A stretch of DNA of 64,000 bases from Cupriavidus sp. IDO (GCF_000812465.1 NZ_JWMA01000034.1:81124-145123), one strand, 5' to 3'; shown: positions 38,557-47,583, counted from the stretch's first letter. A program made the numbers and translations. The notes: generated by a model from the letters alone, not told the origin.

Positions 38557-38862
38557 TCAGGCTACCAGCGCCTTGCGCTGGTCGTTCGCGACTGCCGGGT
38601 CCCGAGTGTCCATTATGGTACATGGGCCGGATGCGGAACAGGAAGAAATCTCCACAACCTGGATGTTCGAAAGGGTAGCGACGGTGACGTTTCGCACTGC
38701 GGCGACGCCTTCCTGCAGGACCTGGTGAGCGCATTCGCGGCAGCGGCCGCAGCAGGTACCGACACCGAGAGTCTCGGCCAGCTCGTCGAGCGTTTCAACG
38801 CCCAGGTGAGCAGCACCATGAATCTCACGATCGGTAATCTGGTTGCAGATGCAGACGTACAC
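38557..38862 (-). CDS. bfd: Bacterioferritin-associated ferredoxin
   Basis: [2Fe-2S] protein that reduces bacterioferritin to release iron. 101 residues, longer than E. coli Bfd (64); the C-terminal 40 residues are extra. Cluster cysteines are CIC near residue 4 and GTCCGRCREC near residues 34-43. Start is GTG 38862, with AAGGAGGG upstream. A Fur-like box lies about 70 bp upstream, fitting iron-starvation induction. Confidence 0.9.
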   Translation of the reverse strand: MYVCICNQITDREIHGAAHLGVETLDELAETLGVGTCCGRCRECAHQVLQEGVAAVRNVTVATLSNIQVVEISSCSASGPCTIMDTRDPAVANDQRKALVA

Positions 38863-38930
38863 AAGGCCCTCCTTGGGAGCTGGCGGCACCAGCATGCCGC
38901 CCCGAATGAACATCAGAATATCAGAGATCG

Positions 38931-38952
38931 AAAATGATAACAATTCCCATTA
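38931..38952 (-). promoter_or_regulatory. Candidate Fur box upstream of bfd
   Basis: On the minus strand AATGGGAATTGTTATCATTT, a close match to beta-proteobacterial Fur sites (AATGAGAATTATTATCATTT). It lies 70-90 bp before the bfd start. Confidence 0.65.
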
Positions 38953-39061
38953 AGCCACATCTGGGAACGTTATTCGAAGGCCACTGAGAGCAGAAAATTA
39001 GCGCTGCCAGAACCACTTTTTATTCTGAGAAGTGACCCCTGGTCTGCTTGCACGATCCGCG

Positions 39062-39086
39062 AAAAACCCTACAACTTTCAGGGTTT
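39062..39086 (-). terminator. Terminator overlapping the ptsI stop codon
   Basis: AAACCCT-N9-AGGGTTTTT on the minus strand. The 5' arm lies in the last ptsI codons and the stop falls at the base of the loop. Confidence 0.6.
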
Positions 39087-40850
39087 GGCAAGCTGCCGCA
39101 ACGCTGCCGCCAGCTCTTCCGGGTCATAGGCGTTGAGCACCTGGTCCACCAGCGGCTCGAGCCGTCCGCAGTGGGCGTGCAGGACCTCCTGCTTGACCCG
39201 CAGCAGCTGCGCCGGATGCATCGAGAACTCGCGCAGGCCCATGCCCAGCAGCAGGCGCGTCATGGTCGAATCGCCCGCCATTTCACCGCAGACCGCGACC
39301 GGCACGCCGGCACGGTTGGCTTCCCGGATGGTGCGTGCGATGAGTTGCAGCACAGCGGGGTGCAGCGGGTCGAACAGGTGCGCGACCGCATTGTCGGCAC
39401 GGTCGATCGCCAGCGTGTACTGGATCAGGTCGTTGGTGCCGATCGATAGGAAGTCCATGCGGCGCAGGAACAGCGGCAGCAGCAGCACCGCGGCCGGTAT
39501 CTCGATCATCGCGCCGACCTTCAGGCCGGGGTCATACGGCAGGCCGCGTTCGTCGAGCTGCAGTTTGGCCTGCGCAATCAGGTCCAGGGTCTGGTCGATC
39601 TCGCGCGCATGCGCGAGCATCGGGATCAGCACGCGCACCGGGCCGAAGGCCGACGCCCGCAGCAGCGCGCGCAGCTGCGTGAGGAACATGGCAGGCTCGG
39701 ACAGCGACCAGCGAATCGCGCGCAGCCCGAGCGCCGGGTTCAGCGCGGTTTCGAAGTCGTCGCTGCGGCCATCACCCCGGCCGTCCAGCGGCTTGTCCGC
39801 GCCGATGTCGATGGTGCGGATCGTCACCGGCAGGCCGTGCATGGCGTCGACCGCCGCACGGTAGGCCTGGAATTGCTCCTCTTCGTCGGGCAGGTCGCCG
39901 CGGCGGTTCATGAACAGGAATTCGGAGCGGAACAGGCCGACGCCGACCGCGCCGGCAGCCAGTGCTGCGCCGGCGTCCTCGGCCATCTCGATATTGGCCA
40001 GCAAGTCGATTTCCAGCCCGTCGAGCGTCACCGCCGGGGTGTGGCGCAGGCGCTGCAGGCGCTTTTTCTCCAGCACCCGCTCGCTCTGGCGATGGCGGTA
40101 TTCCTCGAGGATGATGGCCGACGGATCGACGATCACCAGCCCGGCATCGCCGTCGATGATGATCCAGTCGTCCTGCCGGATCAGCTCGCTGGCGCTCTGC
40201 ACGCCCACCGCCGCCGGGATGTCCAGGCTGCGCGCGACGATGGCGGTATGCGAGGTGCGCCCGCCCATGTCGGTGACAAAGCCGTGAAACACGGTGTGGC
40301 GGAACTGCAGCATGTCGGCCGGGGCGATGTCGTGGGCCACCACGATCACGCCTGGCGCGGGCTCGCCATCGGCCGCCAGCGCGGGGACCGGTGCCGGCGC
40401 CAGCACGGGCGCGCCCGCCAGCACCTTCAGGATGCGCTCCACGACCTGATGGATGTCGGCCTTGCGCTCGCGCAGGTATGCGTCCTCGATCTCGTCGAAC
40501 TGGCGCATCAGCTCCTCGAGCCGGGTGGTCAGCGCCCACTCCGCGTTGTAGCGTCGGCCGCGGATCAGCGCCTCGGGCTCGCGCGAGAGCGCCTCGTCGT
40601 CGAGGATCATCGCGTGCACATCGAGGAAGGCACCCAACTCCTCGGGAGCCTCGCGCGGAAGATCGCGCTTGAGGGTGGCCAGCTCGGACCGCACGGCGGC
40701 GCGCGCCGAGCGCAGGCGCTCGACCTCCGCGTCCAGGCGGTCCTCGTCGACCAGGTAGTGCGAGACATCCAGCGCCGCCGGCGCCAGCAGATGGGCGCGA
40801 CCGATGGCGACGCCACGCGAGACCGGGATGCCGTGCAGGGCGAAAGGCAT
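39078..40850 (-). CDS. ptsI: PTS enzyme I (phosphoenolpyruvate-protein phosphotransferase)
   Basis: Takes phosphate from phosphoenolpyruvate and passes it to HPr. The 590-residue protein has the N-terminal HPr-binding domain, phospho-His 201 in GGRTSHTAIVARS, and a C-terminal PEP-binding barrel with NRRGDLPDEEEQF, GTNDLIQYTLAIDR and the VCGEMAGD Cys. Downstream of ptsH and the EIIA(Man) gene. Without a nearby membrane EIIC, a regulatory role is likely here, though it may also serve sugar PTS proteins encoded elsewhere. Confidence 0.97.
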   Translation of the reverse strand: MPFALHGIPVSRGVAIGRAHLLAPAALDVSHYLVDEDRLDAEVERLRSARAAVRSELATLKRDLPREAPEELGAFLDVHAMILDDEALSREPEALIRGRRYNAEWALTTRLEELMRQFDEIEDAYLRERKADIHQVVERILKVLAGAPVLAPAPVPALAADGEPAPGVIVVAHDIAPADMLQFRHTVFHGFVTDMGGRTSHTAIVARSLDIPAAVGVQSASELIRQDDWIIIDGDAGLVIVDPSAIILEEYRHRQSERVLEKKRLQRLRHTPAVTLDGLEIDLLANIEMAEDAGAALAAGAVGVGLFRSEFLFMNRRGDLPDEEEQFQAYRAAVDAMHGLPVTIRTIDIGADKPLDGRGDGRSDDFETALNPALGLRAIRWSLSEPAMFLTQLRALLRASAFGPVRVLIPMLAHAREIDQTLDLIAQAKLQLDERGLPYDPGLKVGAMIEIPAAVLLLPLFLRRMDFLSIGTNDLIQYTLAIDRADNAVAHLFDPLHPAVLQLIARTIREANRAGVPVAVCGEMAGDSTMTRLLLGMGLREFSMHPAQLLRVKQEVLHAHCGRLEPLVDQVLNAYDPEELAAALRQLAKP

Positions 40851-40899
40851 GTACCGCTCCGTCAGGAACGTTTAAGAATTCTGGCAGAGGCCGCCGGCC

Positions 40900-41169
40900 T
40901 CACTCTCCCTCACCGAAGCGGTTGGCGATCAGCGCCAGCAGCGCGTCCATCGCCTCCTGCTCGTCCGGGCCATCGGTCTCGATGGTCACCGTGGAACCAA
41001 TCCCCGCCGCCAGCATCATCACGCCCATGATGCTTTTGGCGTCGACCTGGCGTCCGTTGCGGGACATCTTGACCTGGCTGACAAAGCTACCCGCCAGTTG
41101 TGTCAGCTTTGCGGATGCACGGGCATGCAGCCCGAGCTTATTGATGATGGTGGTGTCCCTCTGCAGCAT
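40900..41169 (-). CDS. ptsH: Phosphocarrier protein HPr
   Basis: 89 residues. Active His 15 in KLGLHARASAK and regulatory Ser 46 in AKSIMGVMML, the site used by HPr kinase. The ATG lies inside the end of the upstream EIIA(Man) gene, a 32-bp overlap in a different frame, so translation is coupled. Confidence 0.96.
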   Translation of the reverse strand: MLQRDTTIINKLGLHARASAKLTQLAGSFVSQVKMSRNGRQVDAKSIMGVMMLAAGIGSTVTIETDGPDEQEAMDALLALIANRFGEGE

Positions 41170-41593
41170 ATTTGTCGGGAAGGTTGGCAGTTTGGTTTTG
41201 TACGGTTGTCGTGCCGACCTGCAGCACGCCCTGCGACCCGCCGGCCAGCGCCTTGGTGGCAAGCTGGTCGAGCTTTTCGCTCCGGTAGCAGATGGCGCGT
41301 ACAAGCATGGGAAGGTTGACCCCGGCGAGCACCTTGACGCGGCCCGTTTCGGCCAGGCGCGCGGCGATATTGGCAGGCGTGGCGCCGAAAATGTCGGTCA
41401 GCACCAGCGCGCCGTTTTCTTCGCACACGGACTCCAGCCGGCGCCTGGCCTCGGCCAGGACTACAGAAGGATCCGCGTCTGGAAGGACGTCGATAGCCTC
41501 CACCCGCTGCGGTGCGCCGCAGTAGACGTGGGCGGCGCAATCGCGCAGGGCCGAAGCCAGCGGTGCATGCGCGATGATCAGAATTCCTGCCAT
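41138..41593 (-). CDS. PTS EIIA component, mannose/fructose family
   Basis: 151-residue cytosolic EIIA(Man) domain. Phospho-His 9 in ILIIAHAPLASAL; LVLTDIFGATPANI is the second conserved block. The C-terminus ends in a short His run (EGHHHHQ). A lone EIIA(Man) with ptsH-ptsI and no EIIB/EIIC is typical of beta-proteobacterial regulatory PTS. The frame overlaps ptsH. Confidence 0.92.
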   Translation of the reverse strand: MAGILIIAHAPLASALRDCAAHVYCGAPQRVEAIDVLPDADPSVVLAEARRRLESVCEENGALVLTDIFGATPANIAARLAETGRVKVLAGVNLPMLVRAICYRSEKLDQLATKALAGGSQGVLQVGTTTVQNQTANLPDKYAAEGHHHHQ

Positions 41594-41699
41594 GATGGTG
41601 AATCCGTTGGATTGCCCCGATTGTAGCAGGCGCCCTCAGCGCGCTTTTTTGCCATTTCTTGCTGTCCACCCGATAACCGCGGCGGACAGCTTGCGCGGA

Positions 41700-42650
41700 T
41701 CAGCGATGTGCCTCCACGGCATGCTCGAGCGCGTCGATGAACATGGCCGCGACCTGGAAGCCGGTCTGCTGCGTGATCTCCTGAAAACAGGTCGGACTCG
41801 TCACATTGACCTCGGTCAGGTAATCCCCGATCACATCCAGGCCCACCAGCAGCAGCCCTTGTTCCCAAAGCCCCGGCGCCAGCGCCTCGGCGATCTCGCG
41901 GTCGCGGGTGCTGAGTTCCTGCGCGCGCCCGGTGCCGCCGGCGGCCAGGTTGCCGCGGACTTCGCCAGCCATCGGCACGCGCGCCAGCGAGTATGGCACC
42001 GGCACCCCGCCGATCAGCAGGATGCGCTTGTCGCCGTCCTTGATGGCCGGAATGTAGCGCTGGACCATCAGCGTGCGCGCGCCGTCCTCGCCCAGCGTTT
42101 CGACGATGGCGCCCAGGTTCATGCCGTCCGCGCCGACGCGGAACACGCCCATGCCACCCATGCCGTCGAGCGGCTTGACGATGATGTCGCGATGTTCGGC
42201 ATGGAAGTCGCGGATCCGGCCGGCGTCGCGCGTCACCAGCGTTGGCGTGATGAACTCGGGGAACTGGCCGATCGCCAGCTTCTCCGAGTGGTCACGGATC
42301 GCGCGCGGCTTGTTGAAGACCTTGGCGCCATGGGATTCGGCCAGCTCCAGCAGCCAGGTGCTGTTGACGTATTCCATGTCGAACGGCGGGTCTTTGCGCA
42401 TCAGCACCGCATCGAAGGCCGTGAGCGGTTCGAGCGCCTGGTTGCCTTCGCGGTACCAGTCGTGGCTGTCGCCGGTCAGTTGCAGGTGCGTCGCCGCGGT
42501 CTCCACCTGCTGGCCGGACAGCGACAGCTGCGACTGGAGGCACCAGAACAATTCGTGGCCGCGCGCGGCGGCCTCGGTCATCATGGCGTAGGTGGAGTCC
42601 TTGTAGGTCTTGAAGGTCTCCAGCGGATCGGTGATGAAGAGGATGCGCAT
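41700..42650 (-). CDS. gshB: Glutathione synthase
   Basis: Joins gamma-glutamylcysteine to glycine. The 316-residue ATP-grasp protein has KPLDGMGGMGVFR (ATP loop), MVQRYIPAIKDGDKRILLIGG and the C-terminal LDVIGDYLTEVNVTSPTCFQE blocks. It lies 9 bp after gshA in one operon. Confidence 0.97.
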   Translation of the reverse strand: MRILFITDPLETFKTYKDSTYAMMTEAAARGHELFWCLQSQLSLSGQQVETAATHLQLTGDSHDWYREGNQALEPLTAFDAVLMRKDPPFDMEYVNSTWLLELAESHGAKVFNKPRAIRDHSEKLAIGQFPEFITPTLVTRDAGRIRDFHAEHRDIIVKPLDGMGGMGVFRVGADGMNLGAIVETLGEDGARTLMVQRYIPAIKDGDKRILLIGGVPVPYSLARVPMAGEVRGNLAAGGTGRAQELSTRDREIAEALAPGLWEQGLLLVGLDVIGDYLTEVNVTSPTCFQEITQQTGFQVAAMFIDALEHAVEAHR

Positions 42651-42659
42651 GGGGGCTCG

Positions 42660-43961
42660 TCAGATAATCGGGTTCGGGTCGGTCTTCTCGAGTTCCAGCG
42701 ACGCCGCCAGCAACGCCAGCCGCGCCACCACGCCATACATGTAGAAGCGGTTCGGCACGGCCGCACCAGGCTTGGCGTGGCTGTCCGGGATGCCGTTGGG
42801 GGCGAACGCCAGCGGCACGAAGTGCATGCCCGGCGCGTTCAGGTTCTCGTCATTGCCGCGGCCCGTGTGCACGCGGTAGAAACCGCCCACCACATAGCGG
42901 TCGATCATGTAGACCACCGGTTCGGCGACCGCCTCGTTCACCTTCTCGAAGGTATGCACGCCTTCCTGGATGATGACGTCGCTGACCTCAAGGCCCTCCT
43001 TGACGACGCTCATCTTGTTGCGCTCCTTCCGGTTCAGGCCCTTGACCTCGGACGGATCGCGCACGGTCATGATGCCCATGCCGTAAGTGCCGGCATCGGC
43101 CTTGACCACCACATACGGCGTTTCCTTGATGCCATATTCGCGGTACTTCTTGGCCACCTTCTTGAGCACGCCTTCGACCGCGTCGGCCAGTTCCTCCTCG
43201 CCCACGCGCTCGTGGAAATCCACGCCGGTGCAGCGGGCAAAGTACGGGTTGACCATCCACGGATCGATGTCGATCAGCTTGGCGAACTTCTTGGCCACCT
43301 CGTCATAGGCGGCAAAGTGGCTGCTCTTGCGGCGGGTGGACCAGCCGGCATGCAGCGGCGGCAGCAGGTACTGCTCGTTGATGTTTTCCAGGATCGGCGG
43401 GATGCCGGCCGACAGGTCATTGTTCAGCAGGATCGAACAGGGATCGAAATCCTTCAGCCCCAGCCGGCGGCCCTTGGTGCCCAAGCGGGCGAGCGGCTCC
43501 ACGACCAGCGTCTGGCCGTCCGGCAGCTCGATCGGGGTCGGTTCGGTGATTTCCTCGGACAGCGAGCCTAGGCGCACGTTCAGGCCTGCCTGGCGCATGA
43601 TCAGCGACAGCCGCGCCACATTCTGCAGGTAGAACATGTTGCGGGTATGCCGCTCGGGGATCAGCAGCAGGTTCTTGGCATCCGGGCAGATCTTCTCGAT
43701 TGCCGCCATGGCCGCCTGCACCGCCAGGGGCAGCATTTCCGGCGCCAGGTTGTTGAAACCGCCCGGGAACAGGTTGGTGTCGACCGGCGCCAGCTTGAAG
43801 CCGGCGTTGCGCAGATCCACGGAACAGTAGAACGGAGGCGTATGTTCCTGCCATTCCAGCCTGAACCAACGCTCGATGGACGGCGTGGCGTCCAGGATCT
43901 TTTTTTCCAGTTCGAGCAGCGGACCGTTCAGCGCGGTGATGAGATGCGGGACCATATCCAT
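42660..43961 (-). CDS. gshA: Glutamate-cysteine ligase, proteobacterial type
   Basis: First step of glutathione synthesis. The 433-residue protein belongs to the gshA family typical of beta-proteobacteria, unlike the E. coli form, with NLFPGGFNNLAPEML, PERHTRNMFYLQNV and VVKADAGTYGMGIMTVRDP (ATP-binding loop). A second ATG at 43955 is possible. Operon gshA-gshB. Confidence 0.95.
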   Translation of the reverse strand: MDMVPHLITALNGPLLELEKKILDATPSIERWFRLEWQEHTPPFYCSVDLRNAGFKLAPVDTNLFPGGFNNLAPEMLPLAVQAAMAAIEKICPDAKNLLLIPERHTRNMFYLQNVARLSLIMRQAGLNVRLGSLSEEITEPTPIELPDGQTLVVEPLARLGTKGRRLGLKDFDPCSILLNNDLSAGIPPILENINEQYLLPPLHAGWSTRRKSSHFAAYDEVAKKFAKLIDIDPWMVNPYFARCTGVDFHERVGEEELADAVEGVLKKVAKKYREYGIKETPYVVVKADAGTYGMGIMTVRDPSEVKGLNRKERNKMSVVKEGLEVSDVIIQEGVHTFEKVNEAVAEPVVYMIDRYVVGGFYRVHTGRGNDENLNAPGMHFVPLAFAPNGIPDSHAKPGAAVPNRFYMYGVVARLALLAASLELEKTDPNPII

Positions 43962-44121
43962 CCTAGTGATCGTCTTTTATCGTTCGCCCCGATTGTAGAG
44001 GAACGGCCAACCGGGCGCTGGCACGCCCTCTATAAGGATATGCGCCGCCCGACATAAGGGATAACGATATGGGGATGACCTGACGGGAATTAAAGGCCCG
44101 ATTTCCGGGCTGGCGCCCGGA

Positions 44122-44148
44122 AAAAAAGAAGCGCGGCGGTGCCGCGCT
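44122..44148 (-). terminator. Minus-strand intrinsic terminator upstream of gshA
   Basis: AGCGCGGC-ACC-GCCGCGCT followed on the minus strand by TTCTTTTTTT. No protein gene ends here, hence the small-RNA proposal. Confidence 0.72.
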
Positions 44149-44202
44149 CTCAAATGGCCTGACAGATACGGGGAGCGTTCTGCAGGTGGAGGAAACTGCC
44201 TC
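44122..44202 (-). ncRNA. Candidate small RNA between amtB and gshA
   Basis: The predicted transcript of about 80 nt starts near 44202 and ends at an intrinsic terminator. A GAGG...CCTC mini-hairpin near the 5' end displays TTTCCTCC, complementary to a Shine-Dalgarno sequence. It could instead be part of a gshA leader. Based on motifs only. Confidence 0.45.
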
Positions 44203-44208
44203 ACTGGC

Positions 44209-44237
44209 ACTTTATGTGCGCACCACATTAAAGACAA
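44209..44237 (-). promoter_or_regulatory. Candidate sigma-70 promoter of the small RNA
   Basis: TTGTCT (44232-44237), 17-bp spacer, TAAAGT (44209-44214) on the minus strand. Four of six matches in each box with ideal spacing. Confidence 0.5.
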
Positions 44238-44360
44238 TTGAAGCTTTTTAAGATCGGATTTAAGCACTCTACGAAAAATGCACCTGCCTCCTGCCGACCC
44301 CTTGCCGGCCCTTGTCAGCGCTGGGGGCATGCTGGCGGGAGGCCCGGCAAGGCGCCCCGG

Positions 44361-44389
44361 AAATAAAAAAGCCCGGCACGCGGCCGGGC
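44361..44389 (-). terminator. amtB: Intrinsic terminator of amtB
   Basis: GCCCGGC-CGCGT-GCCGGGC followed on the minus strand by TTTTTTATTT. It closes the porin-glnK-amtB operon, 54 bp after amtB. Confidence 0.88.
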
Positions 44390-44442
44390 AAAACTCCTGA
44401 GAGAAGATTCCCAATCAGCTCTCCAGCACAACACCTTTACGA

Positions 44443-45987
44443 TCAGACCTCATAGGCAGTTTCGCCGTGCGAGGTGATATCCAGGCCCTCGCGCTCTTCT
44501 TCTTCCGGCACCCGCAGGCCAATCAGCATGTCCACCAGCTTGTAGGCCACGAAGGCCACCACGGAAGACCATACGATAGTGGTCAGCACGCCTTGGAACT
44601 GGATCCAGAGCTGGCCGGCGATCGAATAGTCATCCGCCACCTTGTTGGTCACGTAGTCATAGATGCCCGTGCCGCCCAGGCTCGGCGCAGCAAAGACACC
44701 GGTCAGCAGCGCACCCAGGATGCCGCCGACGCCGTGCACGCCGAACACGTCCAGCGAGTCGTCCATGCCCAGCATGCGCTTCAGGCCGGTCACGCCCCAC
44801 AGGCACAGCAGGCCAGCCAGCAGGCCGATCGCGATCGAGCCCATCGGGCCGACGAAGCCGGCCGCCGGGGTGATCGCCACCAGGCCGGCTACCGCACCCG
44901 AGGCACCGCCCAGCATCGAGGGCTTGCCCTTGCCGATCCACTCGCCGAAGGTCCAGGCCAGCACCGCGGCGCTGGTCGCCAGCAGCGTGTTGACGAAGGC
45001 CAGCGAAGCCGAACCGTTGGCTTCCAGCGCCGAGCCGGCGTTGAAGCCGAACCAGCCGAACCACAGCAGCGAGGCGCCGACCATGGTGAAGGTCAGGCTG
45101 TGCGGACGGATCGCCTCGCGGCCGAAGCCGATGCGCTTGCCGAACATGAAGGCACCCACCAGGCCAGCCACCGCGGCGTTGATGTGCACCACGGTGCCGC
45201 CGGCGAAGTCGAGCGCGCCCTTCTGGAACAGCCAGCCGCCCTTGGCCGTCGCGGCGGCGCCGGCGGCAGCGTCGGTGTAGGAATCCGGACCGGGCCAGAA
45301 CCAGACCATGTGGGCAATCGGGAGGTAGGCAAAGGTGAACCACAGCACGATGAAGACCAGCACTGCCGAGAACTTGGCGCGCTCGGCAAAGGCACCGATG
45401 ATCAGGCCGCAGGTGATCGCCGCGAACGCGCCCTGGAAGGCGAAGTACGCCAGCTCAGGCACCACCACGCCCTTGCTGAAGGTGGCCGCCACGGCGTCGA
45501 CGTTCAGCCCCTTCATGAAGAGCCGGTCCATGCCACCGAAGAAGGCATTGCCCTCGGTGAAGGCAAAGCTGTAGCCATAGATGGCCCACAGCAGCATCAC
45601 CAGCGAGAAAATGACCAGGCACTGCATCAACACCGACAGCATGTTCTTCGAACGCACCAGGCCGCCATAGAACAACGCCAGGCCGGGCAAGGTCATCAGG
45701 ATCACGAAGGCTGTCGAGACCAGCAGCCAGGCGGTGTCGCCCTTGTTGGGAACAGGCGCCGCGGGGGCGGCGGCCGCTTCGGCGGGGGCCGCGGCGGCAG
45801 GCGCTGCGGCAGGTGCAGCCGCGGCGGCTGCGGCCGGAGCAGTTGCGGGGGCGGAAGCTGCGGGAGCCGAGGCCTCCGCAGCCGGCTTGTCCTGCGCCAC
45901 GGCATGCGTAGACAGGCCGAGACCGGCCGTGCCGATGGCCAGCGTCATTGCGCCGGCTGTCAGGATTCGCTTGAACCAGGTTTTCAT
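44443..45987 (-). CDS. amtB: Ammonium transporter
   Basis: 514-residue Amt/Rh channel. Signal peptide, a long Ala/Pro-rich periplasmic stretch (about 35-80), then eleven membrane helices. Conserved FQGAFAAITCGLIIGAFAER (P-II contact and pore region), the pore His in GTVVHINAAVAGLVGA and the second pore His in DVFGVHGVGGILGA. ATG 45987 with AGAGG upstream is chosen; another lies at 46017. It is 27 bp after glnK and is gated by GlnK. Confidence 0.96.
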   Translation of the reverse strand: MKTWFKRILTAGAMTLAIGTAGLGLSTHAVAQDKPAAEASAPAASAPATAPAAAAAAAPAAAPAAAAPAEAAAAPAAPVPNKGDTAWLLVSTAFVILMTLPGLALFYGGLVRSKNMLSVLMQCLVIFSLVMLLWAIYGYSFAFTEGNAFFGGMDRLFMKGLNVDAVAATFSKGVVVPELAYFAFQGAFAAITCGLIIGAFAERAKFSAVLVFIVLWFTFAYLPIAHMVWFWPGPDSYTDAAAGAAATAKGGWLFQKGALDFAGGTVVHINAAVAGLVGAFMFGKRIGFGREAIRPHSLTFTMVGASLLWFGWFGFNAGSALEANGSASLAFVNTLLATSAAVLAWTFGEWIGKGKPSMLGGASGAVAGLVAITPAAGFVGPMGSIAIGLLAGLLCLWGVTGLKRMLGMDDSLDVFGVHGVGGILGALLTGVFAAPSLGGTGIYDYVTNKVADDYSIAGQLWIQFQGVLTTIVWSSVVAFVAYKLVDMLIGLRVPEEEEREGLDITSHGETAYEV

Positions 45988-46013
45988 GTGATTAACCTCT
46001 TGTCGTTGTGCTG

Positions 46014-46403
<390 letters not shown>

Positions 46404-47201
46404 TTAGAAAGTCTTGGTGAGAGAAGCCCACGCCGTGTTGTTGCCGACATTGTGGTTGTGGCTGTTGGTATAGAACGAGTCCTTCGCGTTGGTGCCGATA
46501 TAGGCCAGCGCCAGGGAGAAGCCCTTGCCGAGGTCCTTGGTCAGGCCAAGCTTCCAGTCCAGGTAGGAAGCGCCGCTGACGTGCTGCACCGTCTGGTAGC
46601 CGACATGCGCGTTCAGGGTCAGGTCCCAGACGTTCAGCGGATAGTTGACGCTCAGGTCGACGTAGTTGCTGTACTTGCTGTCGGCGATGCCGAACAGGTT
46701 GGTCAGCGCCTGCGAGAACTTCAGGAACACCGGGCCGTAGCCGATGCCCGCATACAACTCGGTGGTGTAGGGACGCGTGCTGGTATAGCCGCCCGGGTAG
46801 AAGTACTGCAGCACACCGACGTCATAGTTGAACTCGAGCTCGTTCACCTTGAAGGTGTTCTTGTAGCCGCCGTAGAAATCCATTTCGATCGGCGCGGACA
46901 CCGACGAATCGGCATCCGAGATCCAGCTGATGCTGGAGTTCCAGTTTCCGATGTAGAAGCCGCTCTCATGCGCGTAGTCGAAACCGCCCTGAATGGCAGG
47001 GCGGCGGTTCGTCTGGCTCAGCCCGCGATAGCGGTAGTCCGAGACCAGCGAAACGTTGGCCGTGAACGTATGGGGCGATGCCGGCTCGGCGGCCGCAGCG
47101 GCCGGTGCCGCTGCGGGGGCCTCGGCCGTGCTCTGGGCGAATGCGGTGGCGGCAGAACTGCAGAGAACGGCCGCGCTGACTGCAAGGGCCAACTTCTTCA
47201 T
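46404..47201 (-). CDS. Putative outer-membrane porin, TIGR02001/TorF family
   Basis: 265 residues. Signal peptide (cut near AFAQS), an Ala-rich linker, then a beta-barrel-like pattern of alternating aromatic strands (YRGLSQTNRRPAIQGGFDY) and a C-terminal Phe, as in outer-membrane proteins. This family is commonly encoded directly upstream of glnK-amtB in proteobacteria, so a role in nitrogen-compound entry is inferred. First gene of the sigma-54-driven operon; glnK starts 51 bp on. Confidence 0.85.
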   Translation of the reverse strand: MKKLALAVSAAVLCSSAATAFAQSTAEAPAAAPAAAAAEPASPHTFTANVSLVSDYRYRGLSQTNRRPAIQGGFDYAHESGFYIGNWNSSISWISDADSSVSAPIEMDFYGGYKNTFKVNELEFNYDVGVLQYFYPGGYTSTRPYTTELYAGIGYGPVFLKFSQALTNLFGIADSKYSNYVDLSVNYPLNVWDLTLNAHVGYQTVQHVSGASYLDWKLGLTKDLGKGFSLALAYIGTNAKDSFYTNSHNHNVGNNTAWASLTKTF

Positions 47202-47275
47202 GGATTTCTACTCCTTTTCCTTTTTGGCTCGGATTTCGTTTATTTGTGGTTCGGTGATACGGTCGAATCCACTAC

Positions 47276-47291
47276 TGCAACTGCCGTGCCA
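47276..47291 (-). promoter_or_regulatory. Sigma-54 promoter of the porin-glnK-amtB operon
   Basis: On the minus strand TGGCACGGCAGTTGCA, a full match to TGGCACR-N4-TTGCW with GG-N10-GC spacing. It lies 75 bp before the porin start. Confidence 0.9.
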
Positions 47292-47502
47292 GCTATCGGA
47301 AAACCCCGAAACCGGGGAAGGAGGAAATGCGACGGGTGACCGAACCCGCGCTTGAATCTGCCTTGCAGCAAAGCAAGTTCGGGTTAAAAGGTGTCAACGC
47401 CGCCGCAAGGGCGCTTTCGCCCACGTGCCTGAAGGGCGATAATCTAGGCCTGACGGTGACCGGCGCGAGCGCCTCCACTAGGGGTTCGCCCGCATTGGGG
47501 GC

Positions 47503-47568
47503 GCACAGATATCGTGCGAAAGCGCGCTAAACGCCAGGTCACTTCCCTCATTGGCACCACCTCGGTGC
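47503..47568 (-). promoter_or_regulatory. Two NtrC-like sites between ubiK and the glnK operon
   Basis: GCAC-N7-GTGC dyads at 47503-47517 and 47554-47568; the second is GCACC-N5-GGTGC. They lie about 210-280 bp upstream of the sigma-54 promoter and just before ubiK. The remaining 382 bp of this gap has no supported gene. Confidence 0.55.
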
Positions 47569-47583
47569 ACAAAGGAGAAACCC

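Larger units (their letters stand above)
43962..44442. other. 481-bp gap between gshA and amtB
   Basis: No supported protein gene. It holds the amtB terminator (44361-44389), a possible small RNA (44122-44202) with its own promoter and terminator, and about 150 bp upstream of gshA that presumably contains the gshA promoter. A further stem TTCCGGGC/GCCCGGAA lies at 44103-44122. Confidence 0.6.

Noticed and set aside
44205..44219. Sigma-54-like TGGCAC...GTGC on the plus strand
   Set aside because: GG-N10-GC spacing fits, but the -12 box is GTGC not TTGC, and it would transcribe toward amtB with no plus-strand gene.
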